Positions 41,551 through 49,135 of a stretch of DNA of 50,179 nucleotides are shown piece after piece. The stretch is from Alphaproteobacteria bacterium (GTDB taxonomy: Bacteria > Pseudomonadota > Alphaproteobacteria > Ferrovibrionales > Ferrovibrionaceae): contig JAHCJR010000015.1 in NCBI GenBank assembly GCA_026126165.1, positions 1-50,179 on the forward strand, written 5' to 3'. The notes under the pieces were generated by a model. It saw only the letters and a list, made by a program, of their open reading frames with translations, had not been told where the DNA came from and ran no database searches. Each line of letters begins with the position of its first letter. Position 1 is the stretch's first letter. A program made the translations under genes and the position numbers.

Positions 41551-44067
41551 GTGGCATTGCGTTCGGAGGCGGAGGGGCGGCTGTCGCGACCTGGGCTCGG
41601 CGTGCTGCTGCTCGGGCTTCTCGTCGTTTATGTCGCCGTTCCCCCGCTGGTCGGAACGGAGGGCAATTTCCAGACCTGGTGGTCGAATGCCTTCTGGACG
41701 CTGTCCTCCCTTGCCGCGGGGATGCGCAGCCTGCTCACCGCGCGCCGCGCCGGCGGCGGCGACGCCCTGGCCTTCGCGCTGATCGGTACCGGCAGCCTCA
41801 GCTTCTTCGTCGGCATGCTGTTCTGGTCGTTCGACGAACTGATCCGCGGCATTGCCACGCCGTTCCCCGGCCCGCCGGACTTCTTCTTCCTGCTGGCGGC
41901 GCCGATCTATGCGGCCGGCCTCTACTTCTATCGCTCGGGGGCCTTCCGGCTGCGCACGAGTTTCACCCAGGCGGGCAATCTCGGCCTGGTCGCCTCGGCC
42001 CTGCTGGTCGTCGTGCCGGCCTATCTGCACGAGGCGGTGATCGCGTCGGACGAGGGGTCTCTCTATGTGCTGACGGCGTTGGGCTGGGCCGGCCTCTATC
42101 TCCTGCCGGCCATGTTCGGCCTCGTCATGCTGACGGTCTATGACTGGGGCCGGCGCCGCATCGTCCTGCTGGCGCTGGTGCTCGCCTTCTCGGCCCATGC
42201 GCTGGTCGACGTTCTCTACGCCTATCAGCTTCTGCACGAGACCTTCCAGACCGGCGGCGCCATCGACGTCCTTTGGGTCCTCGCCTTCGCGGGTGAATAC
42301 TGGGCGGCGGAGGAACAGGACCGGATCAGCGGCGAGAAGCCGGCCGAGGTCGCGCGCTCGGACCGCAGCGAGACGCTCGAGGCGCTGCTGCCGGCGATTC
42401 TCGTGCTGGCGGTGCTCGGCACGCTGATCGCCCGCCATGTGCCCTTCGATGGTCTGATCACGCCGCTCCTCGTCGCGGCCTCGTTCGGCTTCGCGCTCTC
42501 GCTGGGCTTCCGCGACTGGTGGATCAGGCGCGCCGACCGGGAGCTGCGCGAGGCGGAAGCGGCCGCGCGCGCGCTGGCGGTGGCGAGCGAACGGCGCCAG
42601 CGCGCCATATTCGAGCAGAGCGCCGACGCCATCCTGGTGCTCGATGCGGCTGGCGTGGTGCAGGCGGCCAACCGGGCGGCCGCGCGGCTCGCCGGGCGCG
42701 GCGAGGACGAGATGCCGGGTCGCGCCCTGTCGGAGCTGTTCGGGCCGGGCCTCGGGCGGCTGCTTTCCGAGGCGGAGGAGGGCGGCGGGCCCCTCCAGCG
42801 CGAGACCGAGGCGCGGCTCGGCGACGGCACGGCGCTGCCGGCGGAAGTCTCGCTCGTTCGCCTCGCCGGCGCGGACGACAAGGCGGCGAGCAGCGTCGTC
42901 ATCCGCGACCTGCGGCGCCGGCGCGAGGAGGAGATGCAGCGCCAGCGCGGCCAGCGCATGCAGGCGATCGGCCAGATCACCGGCGGCGTCGCGCACGACT
43001 TCAACAACCTGCTCACCGTGGTTCTCGGCAATGCCGACATGCTGGCGCGCGAGCTCGACGGGCAACCCGATCTGCGCCGGCAGGCGGAGATGATCGGCGC
43101 GGCGGCGGAACAGGGGGCAAAGCTGACGCGCCAGCTTCTCGCCTTCGCGCGCCAGCAGCCGCTGCGCCCGGAGCCGGTCGACGTGAATGCCCTGATCGAA
43201 GCCTTGCTCGAAATGCTGCGCCGCGCGGTGGGCGCGGCGGTCGAGGTGCATTTCGCGCCGGCGCCCGACCTGCCTCCGGCCCTGATCGATCCGACCCAGC
43301 TTCAGAGCGCGCTGCTCAACCTCGCCATCAATGCCCGCGATGCGATGCCCGAAGGGGGCAGCCTCTCGTTCGCGACCGAACTCGTCCCGGCCGGGCCCGA
43401 CGGCAGAACCTATGTGCGTGTCGCCGTATCCGATACCGGGCATGGCATGACCGAGGAGATTGCGGCCCGCGCCTTCGAGCCCTTCTTCACCACCAAGGAG
43501 GTTGGCATGGGCAGTGGCCTCGGCCTCTCCATGGTGCAGGGCTTCGCCGAGCAGAGCGGCGGCCGGGCCAGCCTTCGCAGCGCGCCGGGCGCCGGCACGG
43601 AGGTGAGCCTGCTGTTGCCGCGCGCCGAAGCGGGCGAGCGGACGGGTGGCGGCCCGGCGGGGGAGGTCGGGGCCGCGGCGCGGCACGGCGCCCGGATTCT
43701 CGTGGTGGAGGACGATGCGCTGGTGCGCGAGCATGTCGGCAACCAGCTTCGCGCGCTGGGCCATACGGTCAGCATGGCGGCCGATGGCGGCGAGGCATTG
43801 CGCCTGCTGCGCCGGGGCATCGAATGCGACCTGCTCTTCTCCGACATCGTCATGCCCGGCGGCATGGACGGGCGCCAGCTGCTGGCGGCGGCCCGGGCCG
43901 AGCGGCCCCGGCTCAAGGCAATCCTGACCTCGGGCCATAGCGGCCCGCTTCTCGCCGAACAGGGCCGGCTGGTGCCCGATGCGGTGTTCCTCGCCAAGCC
44001 CTACCGGGTGCGCGAACTGACCGAGGCGCTCGAACGCGCCCTGGCTCAAGAGCGGCGGGGTAGCTAA
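41551..44067 (+). CDS. Membrane hybrid histidine kinase with C-terminal receiver
   Basis: 838 residues from the probable GTG start at 41551 (start uncertain; an in-frame ATG at 41455 exists). About ten hydrophobic segments between residues 15 and 325 form an unrecognised integral membrane sensor. A PAS domain follows at about 350-460 (QSADAILVLDAAGVVQAAN), then HisKA with His482 in GGVAHDFNNLLTVVLGN, HATPase_c (NLAINARDAMP, DTGHGMTEE, GSGLGLSMVQGF) and a receiver with Asp765 (LLFSDIVMPGGMDG). It therefore probably feeds a phosphorelay. It lies upstream of a lone receiver gene and a degenerate GGDEF/EAL gene. Confidence 0.9.
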   Translation: MALRSEAEGRLSRPGLGVLLLGLLVVYVAVPPLVGTEGNFQTWWSNAFWTLSSLAAGMRSLLTARRAGGGDALAFALIGTGSLSFFVGMLFWSFDELIRGIATPFPGPPDFFFLLAAPIYAAGLYFYRSGAFRLRTSFTQAGNLGLVASALLVVVPAYLHEAVIASDEGSLYVLTALGWAGLYLLPAMFGLVMLTVYDWGRRRIVLLALVLAFSAHALVDVLYAYQLLHETFQTGGAIDVLWVLAFAGEYWAAEEQDRISGEKPAEVARSDRSETLEALLPAILVLAVLGTLIARHVPFDGLITPLLVAASFGFALSLGFRDWWIRRADRELREAEAAARALAVASERRQRAIFEQSADAILVLDAAGVVQAANRAAARLAGRGEDEMPGRALSELFGPGLGRLLSEAEEGGGPLQRETEARLGDGTALPAEVSLVRLAGADDKAASSVVIRDLRRRREEEMQRQRGQRMQAIGQITGGVAHDFNNLLTVVLGNADMLARELDGQPDLRRQAEMIGAAAEQGAKLTRQLLAFARQQPLRPEPVDVNALIEALLEMLRRAVGAAVEVHFAPAPDLPPALIDPTQLQSALLNLAINARDAMPEGGSLSFATELVPAGPDGRTYVRVAVSDTGHGMTEEIAARAFEPFFTTKEVGMGSGLGLSMVQGFAEQSGGRASLRSAPGAGTEVSLLLPRAEAGERTGGGPAGEVGAAARHGARILVVEDDALVREHVGNQLRALGHTVSMAADGGEALRLLRRGIECDLLFSDIVMPGGMDGRQLLAAARAERPRLKAILTSGHSGPLLAEQGRLVPDAVFLAKPYRVRELTEALERALAQERRGS

Positions 44068-44206
44068 ACACTACCCACTTTCATTAATTATTTAGAATCT
44101 AACATATAGCTTCACCCGGGATTTGCTCCCGATCGCCGGCGGGCGGTGGCCCCTTGGGCGCGGCATCCATCCGGCGGCGGAGCGCAGTTCGTCGAGCGAG
44201 GTAATG

Positions 44207-44596
44207 ATGGCCAGTATTCTGATCGTCGAGGATGACCCGCTGCTCAGCGAGACCCTGCGGCAAACCCTCAATCACGCCGGCCATGTGGTTGCGGTGGCCG
44301 AGGATGGCCGCGCCGCATTGCGCGCCTTCGATGCGATCCGGCCGGATCTGGTGCTTCTCGACATCATCATGCCGGAGATGGACGGTCTGGAGACGATCCG
44401 CGCCGTCCGGCAATCGGTGCCGGATGTCCCGGTGATCGCCATGTCGGGCGGCGGCCAGATCGGCAATCTCGACCTGCTGCAGGTCGCCGCGAAATTCGGT
44501 GCCAACCTGGCGCTGCGCAAGCCCTTCAGCGGCCGGCAGATGCTGGAGGCGATCGGCAAGGCGCTGGACCCGGAACCGGCAGGCACTCCCGCATGA
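44207..44596 (+). CDS. Single-domain response regulator
   Basis: 129-residue CheY-like receiver. Asp9-Asp10, phospho-acceptor Asp52 (LVLLDIIMPEMDGLETI) and the conserved Lys in LRKPFSGRQML are all present, so it should be phosphorylatable. There is no output domain. The second ATG of a pair (44204/44207) is chosen because GAGG stands five bases upstream. Its stop overlaps the start of the next gene (ATGA), so the two are coupled. It is a natural partner for the hybrid kinase before it or the degenerate GGDEF/EAL protein after it (inference). Confidence 0.92.
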   Translation: MASILIVEDDPLLSETLRQTLNHAGHVVAVAEDGRAALRAFDAIRPDLVLLDIIMPEMDGLETIRAVRQSVPDVPVIAMSGGGQIGNLDLLQVAAKFGANLALRKPFSGRQMLEAIGKALDPEPAGTPA

Positions 44597-45954
44597 GCGG
44601 GGCGGCGGGGCTGGGGGACCGGCTGCGGCGGCTGCTCGGGCTGTCGGGCGAGACGGGGCCGGACGATAACCGCGCCGCAGCCCATCCGAAGGTCGCGCCC
44701 ACGGATTCCCCGGAGGGCGGCGACGAGCTGTTTCAGGGCGTGCTGCGCGCCGTCCCCGATCGCGGTGCCCTGAGCACGGGGCGCGTGCATCTGCTCGACA
44801 TCGCGCCGGTGCGCGAGCGGCTGGGCGAACGCTGGGAGACGATGAGCGGGCGCATCCTCGTGATCGCGGAAGGCATCCTCAAGAACTATCTCGGCCGGCG
44901 CGACCTGTTCAGCCGTGTCGGCGAGACAGGCTTTGTCCTCGTCTTTGCCGATCTCGACCCGGAAACCGGACAGGTCAAGTGCGGCCTGATCCTGAAACAT
45001 ATCCTGGAGCGCCTGCTCGGCGTCGGCGAGACGCCGGAAAGACTGTCCGTCACCACCGTGGTCGGCGAGCGCGACGGACGGCTGCTCACGATCACGGTCG
45101 ATGCGCTGGGCGCGGCCAGCGGCGCGGCATCGCCCGGCACCCCTTCGCCCGACTGGCAGGAAATGGCGCCGCCCCGGCGCGCCCCCGCGCCCTCGCCCCG
45201 GGCCGCGGCCGCATCGTTGCATCTGCCGGACGATCTGCACTTCGTCTACATGCCGATGTGGAACTGCCAGTACAAGGCGATCACCACTTATCTCTGCCTG
45301 CCCCGCTCTTCCGCCCTGAGCCGCGTGCCGCATCTGGGATATGCGATCCTGCCGGGCGGCGTGCGCTCCTCGGTCGTGCCCCACCTCGACCTCGCGGTGA
45401 TGCATCAGGCGCTGCGCGACGGCGAGGACATGCTCCGCGCCGGACGCAAATCCATCATCTCCGTCACCGTGCATGCCCGCACGCTGGAGACGGCGCCGGT
45501 CTGGGAGGAATACCGCGCAATCGCCGCGCGCCTTCCCGAAGAGTTGCGCAAGCTGCTCGTCTTCGAACTGGTCGGCCTCGATCGCGGCGCCTCCAAGAGC
45601 CGCATCGGCGCGCTGACCGGCGCGCTTCGCCCCTTTTGCCGGCGCATCTTCTATCGTGGCGCCATGGACGACGAGGATTTCGAGCGGCTGCGCTATCTCG
45701 GCATCGACGGCATCAGCCTGCTGCTCCAGCGCGGCAAGGAGACGGAGGCCGAACTGCTGCATCTCTTCGACAGATTCGCCGGCGCGGCGCGGCGGGCGGG
45801 CTTCGCCTCCGCCGTGCATGGCTTGAGCAGCCGCAGCCTGACCATCGCGGCGATCGGCGCCGGCTTCGATCACGTGGATGGCAGTCCGGTCCGCGATCCC
45901 GTGAAGGCGCCCGATGCCATGGAGCGGTTCGGGATCGAGGATCTCTATGGTTGA
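44593..45954 (+). CDS. Degenerate GGDEF-EAL-like protein
   Basis: 453 residues, no signal peptide or membrane segment. The N-terminal half (about 45-175) looks like a diguanylate cyclase fold, but where GGDEF should be there is RDLFSRVGETGFVLVFAD. After a Pro/Ala-rich linker (190-212) comes an EAL-like domain that begins LHFVYMPMWNCQYKAITTYL, where YQP and EAL should be, and ends AAIGAGFDHVDG. Both catalytic motifs are missing, so it probably binds a partner or cyclic-di-GMP without making or breaking it. It is translationally coupled to the receiver gene. The domain calls are by eye and moderately certain. Confidence 0.7.
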   Translation: MSGAAGLGDRLRRLLGLSGETGPDDNRAAAHPKVAPTDSPEGGDELFQGVLRAVPDRGALSTGRVHLLDIAPVRERLGERWETMSGRILVIAEGILKNYLGRRDLFSRVGETGFVLVFADLDPETGQVKCGLILKHILERLLGVGETPERLSVTTVVGERDGRLLTITVDALGAASGAASPGTPSPDWQEMAPPRRAPAPSPRAAAASLHLPDDLHFVYMPMWNCQYKAITTYLCLPRSSALSRVPHLGYAILPGGVRSSVVPHLDLAVMHQALRDGEDMLRAGRKSIISVTVHARTLETAPVWEEYRAIAARLPEELRKLLVFELVGLDRGASKSRIGALTGALRPFCRRIFYRGAMDDEDFERLRYLGIDGISLLLQRGKETEAELLHLFDRFAGAARRAGFASAVHGLSSRSLTIAAIGAGFDHVDGSPVRDPVKAPDAMERFGIEDLYG

Positions 45955-46451
45955 TGCGATCCGATGCGAAGATGCATGAATGATCGGGCATGACGAGGAG
46001 TGGAAAACTGATCGATTATTTTCCGGAATGTGTAAAGAGCGCCGCATCGACTTGCGGCCTGCCAGAACTCGATGGGCGGTCCTCCCGGTTTCTTTGACGA
46101 TATCGGGCGGTATCCATTGGTGCATTGCCAAAATGGCACAGATGGATTATTCAGATTCTAAAGCTACGTCGGAAAATTTTACGAATCCCGTGTTTTTTTT
46201 TACAAAATAACGCCGTCTCTTTCCCGAACATGGCCCTAAGCGATTGATTCGCCGTTTTGGCACAAGCTATGCACCGAAAATTTCAGGTTGTAACTCATGT
46301 GGCCAGTTCGTTCACCGGAAGCATCGGGGATCGTTCGTGCACGTTGTGAACATGGTCCGGTCTCTGGGAATAACGACGGAAAATAGGCGACCGGTCGCAA
46401 AGCGGGGTGAGTGGGGCAAGACGGGGTAAACTCGGAAGGACGGGGGCGCAA
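45955..46451 (+). other. 497-base intergenic region, A+T-richer than its surroundings
   Basis: No convincing gene. It contains nine T in a row (46193-46201), several short A+T stretches and a sigma-54-like promoter at 46257-46273. Two short open frames here have no ribosome site and no recognisable protein character. It is probably the regulatory region of the pilus-linked genes that follow. Confidence 0.6.
46257..46273 (+). promoter_or_regulatory. Sigma-54-like (-24/-12) promoter candidate
   Basis: TTGGCACAAGCTATGCA: TGGCAC, five bases, then ATGCA. The GG and GC dinucleotides are ten bases apart, as sigma-54 requires, with one mismatch in the -12 box (ATGC for TTGC). It lies about 180 bases upstream of the LuxR-type regulator, leaving a long leader. 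No enhancer-binding protein gene is in the window. Confidence 0.45.
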
Positions 46452-47156
46452 ATGAAGCCAAGACGGATCCTGGTCGCCGACGACCAGCCAATCTATCGCC
46501 ACGGCCTGGTCGCGGTCCTCTGCGAGACTTTTGCCCGCAAGGTGAAGATCGTTCAGGCGGCATCCTATGCGGAGGGGCGCTGCCTGCTGCTGGAGACCCG
46601 GGAGGCTGGCAGCTTCGATCTCGTCATCTGTGCCCTTCGCATGGCGGATTTCGACGATTTCGCGGGCCTGCGGCGGCTGCGCGAGGCAGCCGGCACGGCG
46701 CCGGTCCTCGTGCTTTCCGACAGTGACTGCGCGGAGGATGTGCGCCAGGCGCTTGCCTGCGGCGCGCGGGGTTTCGTCAGCAAGCATGAACGGGAACCGC
46801 TGCTCCGGCTGGCCATCCAGATGGTGATCGAGGACGGCGTTTACGTACCGACCCGGTATCTGAGCGAGCCGGTGGGCGAGGCGGCCGGCGCGCTCCCGCC
46901 GGGACGGGCATGGCGCGCGCCCGAGAACGGCGCCGCTCCGGTGCGCGGGCGCTTCACGCCGCGCGAACTCATGGTGCTCCAGCGTATCACCGAGGGCCGC
47001 TCGAACAAGGAGATCGCCCGCACGCTCAACATCTCCGAGAGCACGGTGAAGATCCATGTGCGTTCGATCTGCCAGAAATCGATGGTGAAGAACCGCACCC
47101 AGGCGGCGATGCTCGCCTCGAACTGGCCGGACCTGATCGGCGGCGTCAGTCACTGA
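46452..47156 (+). CDS. LuxR/NarL-type regulator with a pseudo-receiver
   Basis: 234 residues. The N-terminal receiver keeps Asp10-Asp11, Ser89 and Lys111, but the phospho-acceptor position is Ala61 (FDLVICALRMADFDD), so ordinary phosphorylation is not possible. The C-terminal LuxR helix-turn-helix is intact at about 166-222 (FTPRELMVLQRITEGRSNKE and NISESTVKIHVRSI). ATG 46452 follows AGGACGGGGG. It is the only DNA-binding protein of the pilus-side cluster, and repeated GTACTA elements lie just after it and before the pilin gene, so it may control both (inference). Confidence 0.9.
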   Translation: MKPRRILVADDQPIYRHGLVAVLCETFARKVKIVQAASYAEGRCLLLETREAGSFDLVICALRMADFDDFAGLRRLREAAGTAPVLVLSDSDCAEDVRQALACGARGFVSKHEREPLLRLAIQMVIEDGVYVPTRYLSEPVGEAAGALPPGRAWRAPENGAAPVRGRFTPRELMVLQRITEGRSNKEIARTLNISESTVKIHVRSICQKSMVKNRTQAAMLASNWPDLIGGVSH

Positions 47157-47173
47157 CCGAAAGTACTAGGCCC
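47157..47173 (+). promoter_or_regulatory. GTACTA element, copy 1 (candidate operator)
   Basis: CCGAAAGTACTAGGCCC begins immediately after the regulator stop codon and 142 bases before the next gene. It differs from the copy at 48766-48782 at one base. AGTACT is self-complementary. Confidence 0.55.
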
Positions 47174-47314
47174 ATCGGCGCGCGCGCCGGCGGGCCTGCC
47201 GCGCCCTGCCCTGAATACCTAATCCTTCCTCGCCCCTATACGCAGGCCGGCCGAAGTCGGAACATGCCATGACCTGCGCGGCGGTGCCGCGAAGCTCAGC
47301 GCGAGGGCGGGCAG

Positions 47315-47704
47315 ATGGAAAACTGGCTCCTTTGGATCGGCAACCTGGCGGAGGAAGGCTGGCGCCTGTTCATCGCCATCGCGCAGCAGGCGGCGTCGCT
47401 GATCGAAAGCGGCGTGAGCATGGCGATGGCCCGCGCGGCAACCATGAGCCTCGCCGAATGGTCGGTGCTCGCTCTGCCCCTGGCGGCGATCCTCTTTCTT
47501 CTCGCGCTGCGTCAGGGCCGGCGCATCGCGAGGCTCGAACGGCTGGCGGGCATGCGCGCCATGAACGACTTGCGAGGCGATATCGATCATCTCGAATCGA
47601 TCCTGACCGCGCATCATCAGGAAATCGAGGCGCTGAAATCGCACTTCGTCCATCTGCGCCTGGAGCGCCAGGGCGGGCAGGCCGGCAAGGCGAAGGCGTG
47701 GTGA
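47315..47704 (+). CDS. Membrane-anchored coiled-coil protein of unknown function
   Basis: Unrecognised 129-residue protein. An amphipathic N-terminal region (WLLWIGNLAEEGWRLFIAIA) is followed by one clear transmembrane segment at about residues 46-66 (SLAEWSVLALPLAAILFLLA). A charged, probably coiled-coil helix follows at about 70-118 (RIARLERLAGMRAMNDLRGD). The basic residues after the segment suggest that the coiled coil is cytoplasmic. GAGGGCGGG precedes the ATG. Its stop overlaps the ATG of the DnaB-like ATPase (TGATG), so the two are made together and it may anchor the ATPase at the membrane (inference). Confidence 0.7.
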   Translation: MENWLLWIGNLAEEGWRLFIAIAQQAASLIESGVSMAMARAATMSLAEWSVLALPLAAILFLLALRQGRRIARLERLAGMRAMNDLRGDIDHLESILTAHHQEIEALKSHFVHLRLERQGGQAGKAKAW

Positions 47705-48747
47705 TGCAGGCAGGCTCCAGCTCCATCAAGGCGGTGGCCGGCGCGCCGGACGTGCAGGCGCGGCAGGACCCTTCCTCGCCGCTCTCGGTGTCGGAACTGA
47801 TGGAACGCATCGCCCTGGCCGGGCGGCAGAAATCGTTGCCCTGGAGTTCGCTGGCCCAGGGTGACGTGGTGCTCGGGCCCGGCGATCTCGCCATCGCCGC
47901 CGGGCGGACCGGGCATGGCAAGACGGCGCTGCTCGTCAACCTGCTCGCCTTCTGGCTGGAACGCCATCCCGACCAGACCTTCGCCTTCGTCTCCTACGAA
48001 CTGCCGCCGGAAGCGGTGCTGCTGCGCCTCATCTCCATCTTCTCGCGCATCGAGGGCGAGCGCGGCTGGAGCTATCAGGAAGCGAAGCGCTACATCCAGG
48101 GCGAGATCACCGGCCATGGCGGCGCGCATGGGGAACTCGAGCGCGCCATCGCCCGCGTCGCCCGCCTCGAGCAGCGCATCCGCGTCATCTACCAGCCGGA
48201 CTGGAACATCGACATCCTGAGCGCGCATCTGGCCAACGCGGCCTGGAACTGCCGCTTCGGCGCGGTGCTGCTCGACTATCTCCAGGTCGTGCCGCCGCCG
48301 GAAGCGATGCAGGAGGGCCGCGAGCGCGCCATCGGCGCCGTCTCGCGCCGCCTCAAGCAGCTTGCCGTGGCGCTCGAATGCCCGCTTGTCGCCGGCGCGC
48401 AGGTCAAGGGCGAGGCGGCGCGGCTTAGCGAATTGCCGCCGGGCCGGCTCGAGGATCTGGCGGTGATGGAGGCGATCGGAAAGCGCCGGCCGCAACTCCA
48501 CCTGCTGGAGGAAGGTGGCGGCGAACAGGAAGCGGATCTCGTCTTCGGCCTGCTCAACTACCAGGCCGATTATTTTGCCGCGCGCGAGGAGGACGAGGCG
48601 CAGCGTCTCGCCCGCATCGAGAATGCCGGCGCGGCGCCCTTCGAGATCGCAGTGATCAAGAACCGCCATGGCCAGCTCGGTTCCGCCGAACTGGTGCTGG
48701 AAAGCCATACCGGCTACATCCGCGATCCGGGCATCTTCGGCTACTGA
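47704..48747 (+). CDS. DnaB-like RecA-fold ATPase lacking the DnaB N-terminal domain
   Basis: 347 residues resembling the C-terminal motor of the replicative helicase DnaB. Walker A is GRTGHGKT (67-74), the catalytic Glu is likely Glu99 in FVSYELPPE, and Walker B is GAVLLDYLQVV (187-196). Next come SRRLKQLAVALECPLVAGAQ (sensor Gln233) and an arginine-finger-like KNRHGQLG (319-326). The DnaB N-terminal helical domain and linker are missing, replaced by about 50 unrelated residues, and it is not in a replication context. It is coupled to a membrane coiled-coil gene and followed by Flp pilus genes. Role unknown. Confidence 0.82.
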   Translation: MQAGSSSIKAVAGAPDVQARQDPSSPLSVSELMERIALAGRQKSLPWSSLAQGDVVLGPGDLAIAAGRTGHGKTALLVNLLAFWLERHPDQTFAFVSYELPPEAVLLRLISIFSRIEGERGWSYQEAKRYIQGEITGHGGAHGELERAIARVARLEQRIRVIYQPDWNIDILSAHLANAAWNCRFGAVLLDYLQVVPPPEAMQEGRERAIGAVSRRLKQLAVALECPLVAGAQVKGEAARLSELPPGRLEDLAVMEAIGKRRPQLHLLEEGGGEQEADLVFGLLNYQADYFAAREEDEAQRLARIENAGAAPFEIAVIKNRHGQLGSAELVLESHTGYIRDPGIFGY

Positions 48748-48765
48748 CGCCGGCCCGATCCCTCT

Positions 48766-48798
48766 CCGAAAGTACTAGACCCCACCGTCCGTACTACG
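48766..48798 (+). promoter_or_regulatory. GTACTA elements, copies 2 and 3 (candidate operator of the pilin gene)
   Basis: CCGAAAGTACTAGACCC (48766-48782) matches the element at 47157-47173 in 16 of 17 bases. A second GTACTACG core follows at 48791-48798, 19 bases later. They lie 115-150 bases upstream of the Flp pilin gene. Confidence 0.6.
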
Positions 48799-48913
48799 TC
48801 GCGCGCGGCGCCGGCCTAGGCCGGATGCGCCTTTGCCTTAACGCGCCCTCCCGCGTTCCACTGTAAAGGCCGCGCAACAGCGCGGCGAAGCATGGCAATG
48901 ATGGGAGACCTCC

Positions 48914-49120
48914 ATGTCAAAGTTCCTGACTGAGTTCTGGCAGGACGAGGCCGGCATCTCGTCGGTCGAGTATGCGGTCCTGCTCGCCTTCCTCGCCGCC
49001 GGCGTGGCGGCGGGCGCGACGCTGCTCGGTGATGCCGTCAGCGCGACGCTCGAAGACGCGGCCGAGTGCGTCGAGGGTACCAATAACGATATGTGCCCGG
49101 CGGCTGCGCCCGCGGGCTGA
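48914..49120 (+). CDS. flp: Flp/Fap family type IVb pilin
   Basis: 68-residue prepilin of the Tad/Flp pilus. The prepilin peptidase site is visible: after a short leader the sequence DEAGISSVEYAVLLA predicts cleavage after Gly14, leaving Glu at +5 and Tyr at +6 as in Flp pilins. A hydrophobic helix follows to about residue 40. The C-terminus is longer than minimal Flp pilins and has two cysteines (52 and 61), which could form a disulphide. GGGAG precedes the ATG. It is separated from cpaB by a perfect hairpin. Confidence 0.95.
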   Translation: MSKFLTEFWQDEAGISSVEYAVLLAFLAAGVAAGATLLGDAVSATLEDAAECVEGTNNDMCPAAAPAG

Positions 49121-49135
49121 CGCTCATGTGGTTCG

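Noticed and set aside
45980-46429. Two short plus-strand open frames (76 and 61 codons) in the long gap before the LuxR-type regulator
   Set aside because: No Shine-Dalgarno sequence, no family resemblance, and codon use unlike the neighbours; the gap looks regulatory.
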